Under the pieces are notes generated by a model. The model was not told where the DNA came from. It made no database searches and saw only the letters and a program-made list of their open reading frames with translations. This document shows positions 25,636 to 33,552 of a DNA stretch of 64,000 bases, in pieces. Origin of the DNA: Streptomyces cavernae (lineage in GTDB: Bacteria > Actinomycetota > Actinomycetes > Streptomycetales > Streptomycetaceae); contig NZ_RPDJ01000037.1 of the NCBI RefSeq assembly GCF_004023625.1, positions 1-64,000 of the forward strand. The letters are read 5' to 3'. The position numbers and the translations under genes were made by a program. Each line of letters opens with the position of its first letter. Within the stretch, counting starts at the first letter, position 1.

Positions 25636-25884
25636 TCAGGCGGTCAGCGGCACGGCGTGGATCTCGTCCGCCGGGTGGCCGCTGCGCTCGTGGATACGCT
25701 GCACCGCCTCCGCCGACGGGGCCTCCGACAGGCAGTACACGACCCCGGACTCCGGGTCCGCCCAGGCCTGCTTGAAGTGGACACTCTCCTCTCTCTCGAT
25801 GGCGAGGTCCGCACGGTGGGCAGCCCGCAGTTGCTCGCCCGTGATCCCCTTCATCCCGTGATGGACGTCCATGAACTCGGCCAT
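25636..25884 (-). CDS. DUF4242 family small protein (nickel-binding-like)
   Basis: 82 residues. The pattern AEFMDVHHGMKGITGEQLRAAHRADLAIE followed by VHFKQAWADPESGVVYCLSEAPSAEAVQRIHERSGHPADEIHAV is that of DUF4242 proteins, ferredoxin-like dimers; one streptomycete member (SCO4226) was described as a nickel-binding protein. His residues in DVHHG and HERSGH are candidates for metal contacts. AGGAGGTG ten bases before the ATG is near-perfect and fixes the start. It converges with the tRNA cluster. Confidence 0.88.
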   Translation of the reverse strand: MAEFMDVHHGMKGITGEQLRAAHRADLAIEREESVHFKQAWADPESGVVYCLSEAPSAEAVQRIHERSGHPADEIHAVPLTA

Positions 25885-25993
25885 GATCACACACCTCCTG
25901 GGGGCACTACTTCCATGCTGCACCCGCCGTCACAGGCGCCGCATCCGGCGCGGAGGCACACCTCAAGGGCTTTGCAGCAGCGGCGTTGATCCG

Positions 25994-26082
25994 TCACCCG
26001 AGGACGGTCGGTGAGCCCAGGATGGTCAGTCACCCGTGCACGGTCGGTCGCCCGAAGACGGTCGGCTCCCAACCGCGGTCGG
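25994..26082. repeat. Five imperfect 18-bp tandem repeats downstream of ndgR
   Basis: Units start at 25994, 26012, 26030, 26048 and 26066, with a core like tcacccgaggacggtcgg. They lie 23 bases beyond the ndgR stop on the minus strand. Confidence 0.85.
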
Positions 26083-26105
26083 CCCGTGGCGGCCGACCCG
26101 GAGGG

Positions 26106-26822
26106 TCAGCCCGAGCGCCGCAGCGCCTCGGACAACCGCGCCGCCGCGTCGATCACGGCCTGTGCGTGCATCCGGCCCGGGTGCCGGGTCAGCCGCTCGA
26201 TCGGTCCGGAGACCGAGACGGCGGCCACCACGCGGTTCGACGGTCCGCGCACAGGCGCCGAGACCGACGCGACCCCCGGCTCCCGCTCGCCGATCGACTG
26301 GGCCCAGCCCCGGCGTCGTACCCCGGACAGGGCCGTCGCCGTGAAACGCGCGCCCTGCAGTCCCCGGTGCAGCCGCTCCGGCTCCTCCCAGGCCATCAGG
26401 ATCTGGGCCGACGAGCCCGCCTTCATCGTCAACGTCGAGCCGACGGGCACCGTGTCCCGAAGGCCGGACAGCCGCTCCGCCGCGGCCACGCAGATGCGCA
26501 TGTCCCCCTGGCGACGGTAGAGCTGTGCGCTCTCGCCCGTGACGTCCCGCAGATGCGTCAGCACCGGGCCGGCCGTGGCGAGCAGCCGGTCCTCGCCCGC
26601 CGCCGCGGCCAGCTCGGCCAGCCGGGGACCCAGAATGAAACGGCCCTGCATGTCCCGCGCCACCATGCGGTGGTGTTCCAGTGCCACGGCCAGTCGATGA
26701 GCCGTGGGTCGTGCGAGTCCCGTGGCCGCGACCAGCCCCGCGAGGGTGGCCGGACCGGACTCCAGGGCGCTGAGGACAAGGGCCGCCTTGTCCAGAACGC
26801 CCACGCCGCTAGAGTTGTCCAT
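26106..26822 (-). CDS. ndgR: IclR-family regulator NdgR
   Basis: 238 residues. N-terminal winged helix-turn-helix (VGVLDKAALVLSALESGPATLAGLVAATGLARPTAHRLAVAL, residues 7-50) and a C-terminal IclR effector domain (VGSTLTMKAGSSAQILMAW; VRGPSNRVVAAVSVSGP). Its position, divergent from leuC, and its length match NdgR/AreB, an amino-acid-dependent regulator of leucine synthesis known from streptomycetes. The ATG is chosen for the fold start (MDNSSGVGVLDKA); no clear RBS precedes it. The 186-base spacer with leuC carries TGAAACG twice, a candidate operator half-site. Confidence 0.93.
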   Translation of the reverse strand: MDNSSGVGVLDKAALVLSALESGPATLAGLVAATGLARPTAHRLAVALEHHRMVARDMQGRFILGPRLAELAAAAGEDRLLATAGPVLTHLRDVTGESAQLYRRQGDMRICVAAAERLSGLRDTVPVGSTLTMKAGSSAQILMAWEEPERLHRGLQGARFTATALSGVRRRGWAQSIGEREPGVASVSAPVRGPSNRVVAAVSVSGPIERLTRHPGRMHAQAVIDAAARLSEALRRSG

Positions 26823-27008
26823 GAAACGATACTCGCGTCTCACTCTGTGAAACGCAAGTTCAATTTCCCGGCGGACTTGCCACCCTGTACGTATCAACGG
26901 CCCGATGGACCGACGGGTCCGGCGGACGCCGTCCAGTACTGGGGTACGGACGACGACGTCTACATCTCTAGTTGGGCCGGGCGACCACAGCCGGCCGAAG
27001 GGAAAGCG
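26823..27008. promoter_or_regulatory. ndgR-leuC divergent control region
   Basis: TGAAACG occurs at 26822-26828 and at 26847-26853, next to GTTCAATTT. This AT-richer patch at the ndgR-proximal end is the likely site for NdgR binding and for the divergent promoters. The exact operator is inference. Confidence 0.45.
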
Positions 27009-28439
27009 ATGGGTAGGACACTCGCGGAGAAGGTCTGGGACGACCATGTCGTCCGGCGCGCCGAGGGCGAGCCCGACCTCCTCTTCATCGATCTGCACCT
27101 GCTGCACGAGGTGACCAGCCCCCAGGCCTTCGACGGCCTCCGCAAGAGCGGCCGCACCGTGCGGCGCCTCGACCTCACCATCGCGACCGAGGACCACAAC
27201 ACCCCGACCCTCGACATCGACAAGCCGATCGCCGACCCGGTCTCCCGTGCCCAGCTGGAGACCCTGCGCAAGAACTGCGCGGAGTTCGGCGTACGGCTGC
27301 ACCCGCTCGGCGATGTCGAGCAGGGCGTCGTCCACGTGGTGGGACCGCAGCTGGGCCTGACCCAGCCCGGCACCACCGTGGTCTGCGGTGACTCCCACAC
27401 CTCCACGCACGGCGCCTTCGGCGCGCTCGCCTTCGGTATCGGCACCTCCCAGGTCGAGCACGTGCTGGCCACCCAGACGCTGCCGCTGGCCCGCCCGAAG
27501 ACCATGGCGATCACGGTCGACGGCGAGCTGCCCGAGGGCGTCACGGCCAAGGACCTGATCCTGGCGATCATCGCCAAGATCGGCACCGGCGGTGGCCAGG
27601 GCTACATCCTGGAATACCGCGGCTCGGCCATCGAGAAGCTCTCGATGGAGGCCCGGATGACCATCTGCAACATGTCGATCGAGGCCGGCGCACGCGCGGG
27701 CATGATCGCCCCCGACGAGACCACCTTCGCCTACCTCAAGGGCCGCCCGCACGCCCCCGAGGGCGAGGACTGGGACGCCGCCGTCGCCTACTGGAAGACG
27801 CTGAAGACCGACGACGACGCGGAGTTCGACGCCGAGGTCCGCATCGACGCCGCCTCACTGTCCCCGTTCGTCACCTGGGGCACCAACCCCGGCCAGGGTG
27901 CGCCGCTTTCGGCGTCCGTCCCCGACCCGGCTTCGTACGAGGACGCTTCGGAGCGACTGGCCGCCGAAAAGGCCCTGGAATACATGGGGTTGACCGCGGG
28001 ACAGCCGCTGCGCGAGATCAAGGTCGACACCGTCTTCGTAGGTTCCTGCACCAACGGCCGCATCGAGGACCTGCGCGCCGCCGCGGAGATCCTCAAAGAA
28101 CGCAAAGTCGCCGACGGCGTACGGATGCTGGTCGTCCCCGGCTCCGCGCGCGTGGGTCTGCAGGCCGTCTCCGAGGGCCTGGACGTGGTCTTCAAGGACG
28201 CCGGCGCCGAATGGCGGCACGCGGGCTGCTCGATGTGTCTGGGCATGAACCCCGACCAGCTGGCCCCGGGCGAGCGTTCCGCCTCCACCTCCAACCGCAA
28301 CTTCGAGGGCAGGCAGGGCAAGGGCGGCCGTACGCACCTGGTCTCCCCGCAGGTCGCCGCCGCCACCGCCGTACTCGGCCACCTGGCCTCCCCGGCCGAC
28401 CTGTCCGACGCCGACACCCGCACGCCCGCTGGAGTCTGA
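27009..28439 (+). CDS. leuC: 3-isopropylmalate dehydratase large subunit
   Basis: 476 residues, full length for LeuC. Aconitase-type motifs are in order: VVCGDSHTSTHGAFGALAFGIGTSQVEHV, then the 4Fe-4S ligand cysteines in FVGSCTNGRIEDLRAA and HAGCSMCLGMNPDQL. With LeuD it isomerises 2- to 3-isopropylmalate in leucine synthesis. AAGGGAAA before the ATG fixes the start. leuD follows after six bases. Confidence 0.98.
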   Translation: MGRTLAEKVWDDHVVRRAEGEPDLLFIDLHLLHEVTSPQAFDGLRKSGRTVRRLDLTIATEDHNTPTLDIDKPIADPVSRAQLETLRKNCAEFGVRLHPLGDVEQGVVHVVGPQLGLTQPGTTVVCGDSHTSTHGAFGALAFGIGTSQVEHVLATQTLPLARPKTMAITVDGELPEGVTAKDLILAIIAKIGTGGGQGYILEYRGSAIEKLSMEARMTICNMSIEAGARAGMIAPDETTFAYLKGRPHAPEGEDWDAAVAYWKTLKTDDDAEFDAEVRIDAASLSPFVTWGTNPGQGAPLSASVPDPASYEDASERLAAEKALEYMGLTAGQPLREIKVDTVFVGSCTNGRIEDLRAAAEILKERKVADGVRMLVVPGSARVGLQAVSEGLDVVFKDAGAEWRHAGCSMCLGMNPDQLAPGERSASTSNRNFEGRQGKGGRTHLVSPQVAAATAVLGHLASPADLSDADTRTPAGV

Positions 28440-28445
28440 ACAGCC

Positions 28446-29039
28446 ATGGAAGCATTCACCACGCACACCGGCCGGGCCGTTCCGCTGCGCCGCAGCAATG
28501 TGGACACCGACCAGATCATCCCCGCGCACTGGCTCAAGAAGGTGACCCGGGACGGCTTCGAGGACGGGCTGTTCGAGGCCTGGCGCAAGGACTCGTCCTT
28601 CATCCTCAACCAGCCGGAGCGGGAGGGCGCCACCGTCCTGGTCGCCGGCCCCGACTTCGGCACCGGCTCCTCCCGCGAGCACGCCGTGTGGGCGCTGCAG
28701 AACTACGGCTTCAAGACCGTGATCTCCTCCCGCTTCGCCGACATCTTCCGCGGCAACTCGCTGAAGAACGGTCTGCTCACGGTCGTTCTGGAGCAGAAGA
28801 TCGTGGACGCGCTCTGGGAGCTCACCGAGAAGGACCCCGAGGCCGAGATCACGGTCGACCTCCAGGCCCGCGAGGTGCGCGCCGAGGGCATCACCGCCTC
28901 CTTCGAGCTGGACGAGAACTCCCGCTGGCGGCTGCTGAACGGCCTGGACGACATCTCGATCACGCTGCGGAACGAGGCGGACATCGCGGCGTACGAGGCG
29001 GGCCGCCCCTCGTACAAGCCGCGGACCCTCCCCGTCTGA
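28446..29039 (+). CDS. leuD: 3-isopropylmalate dehydratase small subunit
   Basis: 197 residues, full length. Carries the LeuD swivel-domain sequence RRSNVDTDQIIPAHWLKKV near the N-terminus and GPDFGTGSSREHAVWALQNYGF in the middle. GGAG within the leuC end lies ten bases before the ATG, consistent with coupled translation in one operon. A strong hairpin 70 bases after the stop ends the transcript. Confidence 0.98.
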   Translation: MEAFTTHTGRAVPLRRSNVDTDQIIPAHWLKKVTRDGFEDGLFEAWRKDSSFILNQPEREGATVLVAGPDFGTGSSREHAVWALQNYGFKTVISSRFADIFRGNSLKNGLLTVVLEQKIVDALWELTEKDPEAEITVDLQAREVRAEGITASFELDENSRWRLLNGLDDISITLRNEADIAAYEAGRPSYKPRTLPV

Positions 29040-29107
29040 GACGTTCGACGCGAGAGCCTTCACGGGCCGCCCGCGCCAGTCTGAATCCAGCCATAGCAAC
29101 ACCCCTC

Positions 29108-29139
29108 TGTACCCCCAATCGTGGACGGTTGGGGGTACA
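29108..29139 (+). terminator. Terminator after leuD
   Basis: Perfect 11-base-pair stem TGTACCCCCAA/TTGGGGGTACA with a ten-base loop; no T-run. Confidence 0.7.
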
Positions 29140-29327
29140 GCCGTGTCTGCCCCCGGCCGGGCCCGGAGCAACCCCGAAACGCATGCCAACTTGCCTAGTT
29201 ACAAAGGGCTTTGCCTGGGTACCCGGACCTCGGTGCCGCGCTCGGCGGAAGTGCCGGAGAGGCCTCTGGGAGACGGCAGTTGTCCCCTGGGCAGGCGACA
29301 ACTCGCCCCAGATGGCACAATCTGTGC

Positions 29328-29558
29328 ATGGACAACGACGGCCAACTCAAGCTCTATACGGCGGTCGCGGCCCAACTCAAGGAAGCGCACTCAAGGGTGC
29401 GCGCACTGCAAGTCCCGGAGGGCGTACGGATGGCGCTGACCCGGAAGCTGCTGGTCATTACGGCCGCGGCCAAGCACGATCTCGCCGATGCGACAAGGCG
29501 TCTGGAGAGCTTCATGAAGGACCTCGACGAGGGGCGAATCCCCGAAGAGGGCCTCTGA
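29328..29558 (+). CDS. Small helical protein upstream of hupS, unknown
   Basis: 76 residues, predicted mostly helical: DNDGQLKLYTAVAAQLKEAHSRVRALQVPEGVRMALTRKLLVITAAAKHDLADATRRLESFMKDL. No membrane segment, signal or known catalytic motif. A CACAAT box six bases before the ATG and no RBS suggest a leaderless transcript. It seems to be a conserved streptomycete gene of this location; the basic helices and the neighbouring HU gene make a nucleoid role imaginable, but nothing proves it. Confidence 0.7.
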   Translation: MDNDGQLKLYTAVAAQLKEAHSRVRALQVPEGVRMALTRKLLVITAAAKHDLADATRRLESFMKDLDEGRIPEEGL

Positions 29559-29696
29559 GGAACTCCGTGACCGTCCGAGTCGGATGCGGCACAAGGGTGA
29601 TTAGCCCGTTTCGTGTTTGATTTGCGGTATATATCTGCCTAACGTGCGAAAACGCTTGAACACTTTCGTTCCGGCAATGTCTCCGAAGGGGAAGAC

Positions 29697-30341
29697 GTGA
29701 ACAAGGCGCAGCTCGTAGAAGCGATTGCCGACAAGGTCGGCGGGCGTCAGCAGGCCGCCGACGCGGTCGACGCCGTACTGGATGCGATCGTCCGTGCAAC
29801 TGTGGCGGGGGAGCGGGTCTCGGTCACCGGATTCGGTTCCTTCGAGAAGGTCGACCGCCCCGCCCGTTACGCCCGCAACCCGCAGACCGGCGAGCGGGTC
29901 CGGGTGAAGAAGACCTCTGTTCCGCGCTTCCGTGCGGGCCAGGGCTTCAAGGACCTGGTGAGCGGCACGAAGAAACTCCCGCGCGGAGGCGAGGTCGCCG
30001 TGAAGAAGGCGCCCAAGGGCAGCCTGACCGGCGGTGCAGCGGCCACGGTCAAGAAGGCCGCGGCGAAGAAGGCCACCGCCAAGACCACCACGGCGCGCAA
30101 GACCGCTGCCACGAAGAAGGCCGCGGCGAAGAAGACCACCCCCGCCGCGCAGAAGACGACGGCCAAGAAGGCCGCCGCCAAGCAGACTCAGGCGAAGAAG
30201 ACCACGGCCAAGAAGACGACGGCCAAGAAGGCCGCCGCCAAGAAGGCGCCGGCCAAGAAGGCCCCGGCCAAGAAGGCCCCGGCCAGGAAATCGACGGCGC
30301 GCAAGACCACCGCCAAGAAGACGACCACCGCCCGTTCGTGA
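29697..30341 (+). CDS. hupS: HU-family nucleoid protein with Lys-rich tail (HupS type)
   Basis: 214 residues. Residues 1-93 are a standard HU fold (NKAQLVEAIADKVGGRQQAADAVDAVLDAIV; GFGSFEKVDRPARYARNPQTGERV; VPRFRAGQGFKDLV). The rest is a long Lys/Ala/Thr tail resembling histone H1. Such two-part HUs are confined to actinobacteria; in Streptomyces HupS is the sporulation-associated form that helps compact spore chromosomes. GTG start with AAGGGGAAG upstream. The tail's repeats (KKTTAKK, KKAPAKK) make its length prone to change. Confidence 0.95.
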   Translation: MNKAQLVEAIADKVGGRQQAADAVDAVLDAIVRATVAGERVSVTGFGSFEKVDRPARYARNPQTGERVRVKKTSVPRFRAGQGFKDLVSGTKKLPRGGEVAVKKAPKGSLTGGAAATVKKAAAKKATAKTTTARKTAATKKAAAKKTTPAAQKTTAKKAAAKQTQAKKTTAKKTTAKKAAAKKAPAKKAPAKKAPARKSTARKTTAKKTTTARS

Positions 30342-30366
30342 CAAGGGCGCTGGGCACTCACGCACT

Positions 30367-30394
30367 GGGCCGGGCTCCCACGGGAGCCCGGCCC
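30367..30394 (+). terminator. Terminator after hupS
   Basis: Perfect 13-base-pair stem (gggccgggctccc and complement) with a two-base loop, 25 bases after the hupS stop. Confidence 0.8.
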
Positions 30395-30420
30395 GCGGCG
30401 TTGTCCGGTGCGTGATCCCC

Positions 30421-30624
30421 TCAGAACGTATACAGCGTCACCAGCGTGACGCGTCGCGCCTCACCTTCACCCGCGACCTCGATACGCACCCGCTGTCCCG
30501 GCCGCAACATCCGCAACCCACCCGCGTCGAACGCGGCCCCGTCGAACGCCAGCGGTGTTCCGTCGTCGAGCAACACCTGCCCGCTACGGGTCTCGGGTTC
30601 GTATGTGTACGCGGTCGCCTGCAT
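30421..30624 (-). CDS. Small OB-fold-like protein, unknown
   Basis: 67 residues, all beta in appearance: MQATAYTYEPETRSGQVLLDD followed by LRMLRPGQRVRIEVAGEGEARRVTLVTLYTF. The strand pattern with GQRVRIEVAG resembles cold-shock-like or translation-factor OB folds, but RNP motifs are absent. No RBS is clear before the ATG. It reads toward the hupS terminator. Confidence 0.7.
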   Translation of the reverse strand: MQATAYTYEPETRSGQVLLDDGTPLAFDGAAFDAGGLRMLRPGQRVRIEVAGEGEARRVTLVTLYTF

Positions 30625-30644
30625 GGGGGAAGCGTACTAAGCCC

Positions 30645-30800
30645 CTCGGACGGGCCGGTGGCTGCGCCCCTTCAGGGGCCGGGGAACTACGCGATAAACC
30701 AGTGGCGGCCCGCAGTGTGGGGAATCGGGGACGCGGGGCAGCGCCCCGTCGGGGCGAGAGAAACCACGCCCGGCCCGCAGCAGACGGAAAACCGGGGCCG
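30645..30800. repeat. Degenerate dispersed streptomycete intergenic repeat (possible)
   Basis: The sequence ggctgcgccccttcagggg, then ggggaactacgcgataaacc and a hairpin-forming continuation (ggggcagcgccccgtcgggg), resembles a GC-rich element scattered between genes in many Streptomyces genomes. That resemblance is from memory; only one copy is in the window. Confidence 0.4.
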
Positions 30801-30840
30801 GGGCACCACCCAGGACGGCTGACCAGCGCAGCGCCGCCGC

Positions 30841-31473
30841 TCAGCGGAGCGCCATCCGTGCCGCCACCGCGGCCGTCCGCGGCCCCACTCCCAGTGCGAG
30901 CGCAGCCCGCAGATCGTTCCCGGTATCCACGTCCTGGCGGACCGAATCCACCGACGGCACGGCGAGTTCCACCGCCCCCGACGCCCGGTGCCGCGCCCGT
31001 GAATCCGTGCCGAAGGCGGGCAGCAATTGCCGCCCGGGCGCACAGGTCAGCAGCGTCGTACCGATTCCCGCCGCGTCCGGGAGGAAAGCGCGCGGGAATT
31101 CGGCGGCGGCGTCGAGAACCCGCGCCAATTCCATGGGGCGCAACGCCGGCAGATCGGCGTTCAGGGCGGCCACGGCGGACTCCGGGCGGGGAACGCGCAC
31201 AACGGCCGCGGCATGCGTCAGCGCGGCGTTCATGCCCCCGCCGGGCTCGTCGGCGACGATATGCGCGCCCAGCGCGGCCAGCTCACGGCCCGCCAGCGTG
31301 TCACCCGTGACGACCGCCACATCCCGCACCGCCGGGCAGTCCACCGCCGCGGCCACGGTGTCCTGTGCGAACGCCAGCGCCAGGCCGGGCCGCAGCGCGT
31401 CCGCGGCGGTGTCCGAGAGTCGGCTCTTGGCGCGTGCCAAGGCCTTCAGGGGTATCACCAGAGTCCACTGCAC
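30841..31473 (-). CDS. cofC: 2-phospho-L-lactate/phosphoenolpyruvate guanylyltransferase
   Basis: 210 residues. The N-terminus WTLVIPLKALARAKSRLSD is the CofC/FbiD nucleotidyltransferase signature (PLK...KSRL), followed by VAVVTGD, NADLPALRP (metal/nucleotide site) and a C-terminal DSVRQDVDTGNDLRAAL. CofC forms the GTP-activated precursor of coenzyme F420, made by many streptomycetes. The GTG has GGAG six bases upstream. It is divergent from plsC; other F420 genes are elsewhere. Confidence 0.93.
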   Translation of the reverse strand: MQWTLVIPLKALARAKSRLSDTAADALRPGLALAFAQDTVAAAVDCPAVRDVAVVTGDTLAGRELAALGAHIVADEPGGGMNAALTHAAAVVRVPRPESAVAALNADLPALRPMELARVLDAAAEFPRAFLPDAAGIGTTLLTCAPGRQLLPAFGTDSRARHRASGAVELAVPSVDSVRQDVDTGNDLRAALALGVGPRTAAVAARMALR

Positions 31474-31666
31474 CTGTGCTCCCGCCCTCCGCCTCCGGGC
31501 CCTTCCACCCGCCCGCGTAGGCCCCATTGTCACCTGCCCGCACACGCGGCAGGCGGGCGCGCCGCACCGCGGGCGTACGGTGTTCTCGACAGACGCGCGG
31601 CCTGGAGCCACACTTGTCCGGCCCGCAGGCCCCACCGGCCCCCAGGCCCCAACGGAAGGTGTCCGA

Positions 31667-32443
31667 GTGTCCCGCCGCAGAATCGGCTTCTGGTATCGCT
31701 TCGCAGCGGTCCTGTGCAAACCGCCTCTGGTGGTTCTGGTCAAGCGGGACTGGCGCGGAATGGAGAACATTCCGAGGGACGGCGGTTTTATCACCGCGGT
31801 CAACCACAATTCTCATGTGGACCCGTTCGCGTATGCCCACTATCAGTACAACACCGGCCGAGTTCCACGTTTCCTCGCCAAGAGCGGCCTTTTCAAGAAG
31901 GGATTCATCGGCGCCGCGATGCGCGGTACCGGACAGATCCCCGTCTACCGCGAGAGCACCGACGCGCTCAGCGCCTTCCGGGCCGCCGTCGACGCGGTGG
32001 AGCGCGGCGAGTGCGTGGTGTTCTATCCCGAGGGCACCATCACCCGCGACCCCAACCAGTGGCCGATGACCGGCAAGACCGGCGCCGCCCGGGTCGCCCT
32101 GCAGACCAAGTGCCCGGTCGTCCCCGTGGCCCAGTGGGGCGCCAACCTGCTGCTGCCGCCGTACGCCAAGAAGCTCAACGTCTTCCCGCGCAAGACACAC
32201 CACGTGCTGGCGGGCCCACCGGTCGACCTGTCGCGCTTCTACGACAAGGAAATGACTCCGGAGGTCCTGAAGGAGGCGACCGAGGTCATCATGGCCGCGA
32301 TCACCGCGCAGCTCGAGGTGATCCGCGGCGAGAAGGCGCCCGAGGTGCCCTTCGACCCGCGTCAGGTGCGCTTGGAGCAGCGCCGCAGGACCGAGGCCCA
32401 GACGCAGGAGCGGGCCGAGGAGCAGAAGGGGCACAGCAAGTGA
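31667..32443 (+). CDS. plsC: 1-acyl-sn-glycerol-3-phosphate acyltransferase
   Basis: 258 residues. The acyltransferase motif I is NHNSHVD (HX4D), followed by the motif III-like YPEGTITRDP and a GKTGAARVALQTKCPVVPVAQWG segment. It adds the second acyl chain in phosphatidic acid synthesis at the membrane. The C-terminal 20 residues are Glu/Arg/Gln-rich and charged. GTG start with GGAAGG eight bases upstream. The stop overlaps the gpsA start (GTGA), a tight phospholipid-precursor pair. Confidence 0.95.
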   Translation: MSRRRIGFWYRFAAVLCKPPLVVLVKRDWRGMENIPRDGGFITAVNHNSHVDPFAYAHYQYNTGRVPRFLAKSGLFKKGFIGAAMRGTGQIPVYRESTDALSAFRAAVDAVERGECVVFYPEGTITRDPNQWPMTGKTGAARVALQTKCPVVPVAQWGANLLLPPYAKKLNVFPRKTHHVLAGPPVDLSRFYDKEMTPEVLKEATEVIMAAITAQLEVIRGEKAPEVPFDPRQVRLEQRRRTEAQTQERAEEQKGHSK

Positions 32444-33459
32444 CGTCATCCGGCGAGCCCGTCAGGGCGGCCGTCTTCGGGACCGGATCGTGGGGCACGG
32501 CCTTCGGCATGGTGCTCGCCGACGCGGGGTGCGAAGTCACCCTGTGGGCGCGGCGCCCGGAGGTCGCCGAGGCGGTCAACTCGACCCGCACCAACCCGGA
32601 CTACCTCCCGGGCATCGAACTGCCCGCGAACATGCGGGCCACGACCGACCCCGCCGAAGCGGCGGCCGGCGCCGAGTTCACGGTGCTCACCGTTCCCTCG
32701 CAGACCCTGCGCGCCAACCTCGCCGACTGGACCCCGCTGCTGCACCGGGGCACCGTCCTCGTGTCGCTGATGAAGGGCGTCGAACTCGGTTCCGCGATGC
32801 GGATGAGCGAGGTCATCGAGGACGTCGCCAAGGTGGGGCCCGAGCGCGTCGCCGTCGTCACCGGGCCCAATCTCGCCCGGGAGATCGCCGCCCGCATGCC
32901 GGCCGCCGCGGTGGTCGCCGCCACCTCCGAAGAGGTCGCCCGGCGCCTGCAGGCCGCCTGCCACACCCCGTACTTCCGCCCGTACACCAATCCCGACGTC
33001 GTGGGCTGCGAACTCGGCGGAGCCGTCAAGAACGTCATCGGGCTCGCCGTAGGCATCGCGGACGGCATGGGCCTCGGCGACAACGCCAAGGGCTCGCTCA
33101 TCACCCGCGGACTCGCCGAGACGACCCGGCTCGGTCTCGCCATGGGCGCCGACCCGCTGACCTTCTCCGGTCTCGCCGGCCTGGGCGACCTGGTGGCCAC
33201 CTGCTCCTCGCCGCTCTCGCGCAACCACACCTTCGGCACCAACCTCGGCAAGGGCATGACCCTGGAGGAGACCATCGCGGTCACCAAGCAGACCGCGGAG
33301 GGCGTCAAGTCCTGTGAGTCGGTGCTCGATCTGGCCCGTCGGCACGGCGTCGACATGCCGATCACCGAGACCGTCGTGGGCATCGTCCACGACGGCAAGC
33401 CGCCGGTGGTCGCGCTCAAGGAGCTGATGTCGCGCAGCGCCAAGCCCGAACGACGCTGA
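32440..33459 (+). CDS. gpsA: Glycerol-3-phosphate dehydrogenase (NAD(P)+)
   Basis: 339 residues. N-terminal Rossmann motif VFGTGSWGTAFGMVLADAG, the GPNLAREIA segment, catalytic-domain GAVKNVIGLAVGIADGMGLGDNAKGSLITRGLAE and the C-terminal MPITETV region are all present. It makes sn-glycerol-3-phosphate for phospholipid synthesis. The GTG overlaps the plsC stop by four bases, so translation is coupled and the two steps are co-regulated. Confidence 0.97.
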   Translation: MTSSGEPVRAAVFGTGSWGTAFGMVLADAGCEVTLWARRPEVAEAVNSTRTNPDYLPGIELPANMRATTDPAEAAAGAEFTVLTVPSQTLRANLADWTPLLHRGTVLVSLMKGVELGSAMRMSEVIEDVAKVGPERVAVVTGPNLAREIAARMPAAAVVAATSEEVARRLQAACHTPYFRPYTNPDVVGCELGGAVKNVIGLAVGIADGMGLGDNAKGSLITRGLAETTRLGLAMGADPLTFSGLAGLGDLVATCSSPLSRNHTFGTNLGKGMTLEETIAVTKQTAEGVKSCESVLDLARRHGVDMPITETVVGIVHDGKPPVVALKELMSRSAKPERR

Positions 33460-33552
33460 GCGATCACGGCCCGGAAAACCGGCTGCCGAGCCGGGTAACC
33501 AGCCCGTGCCGCCGCTGACTCAGGACCTACCAGCAGGTACTCTCAACGCGAT

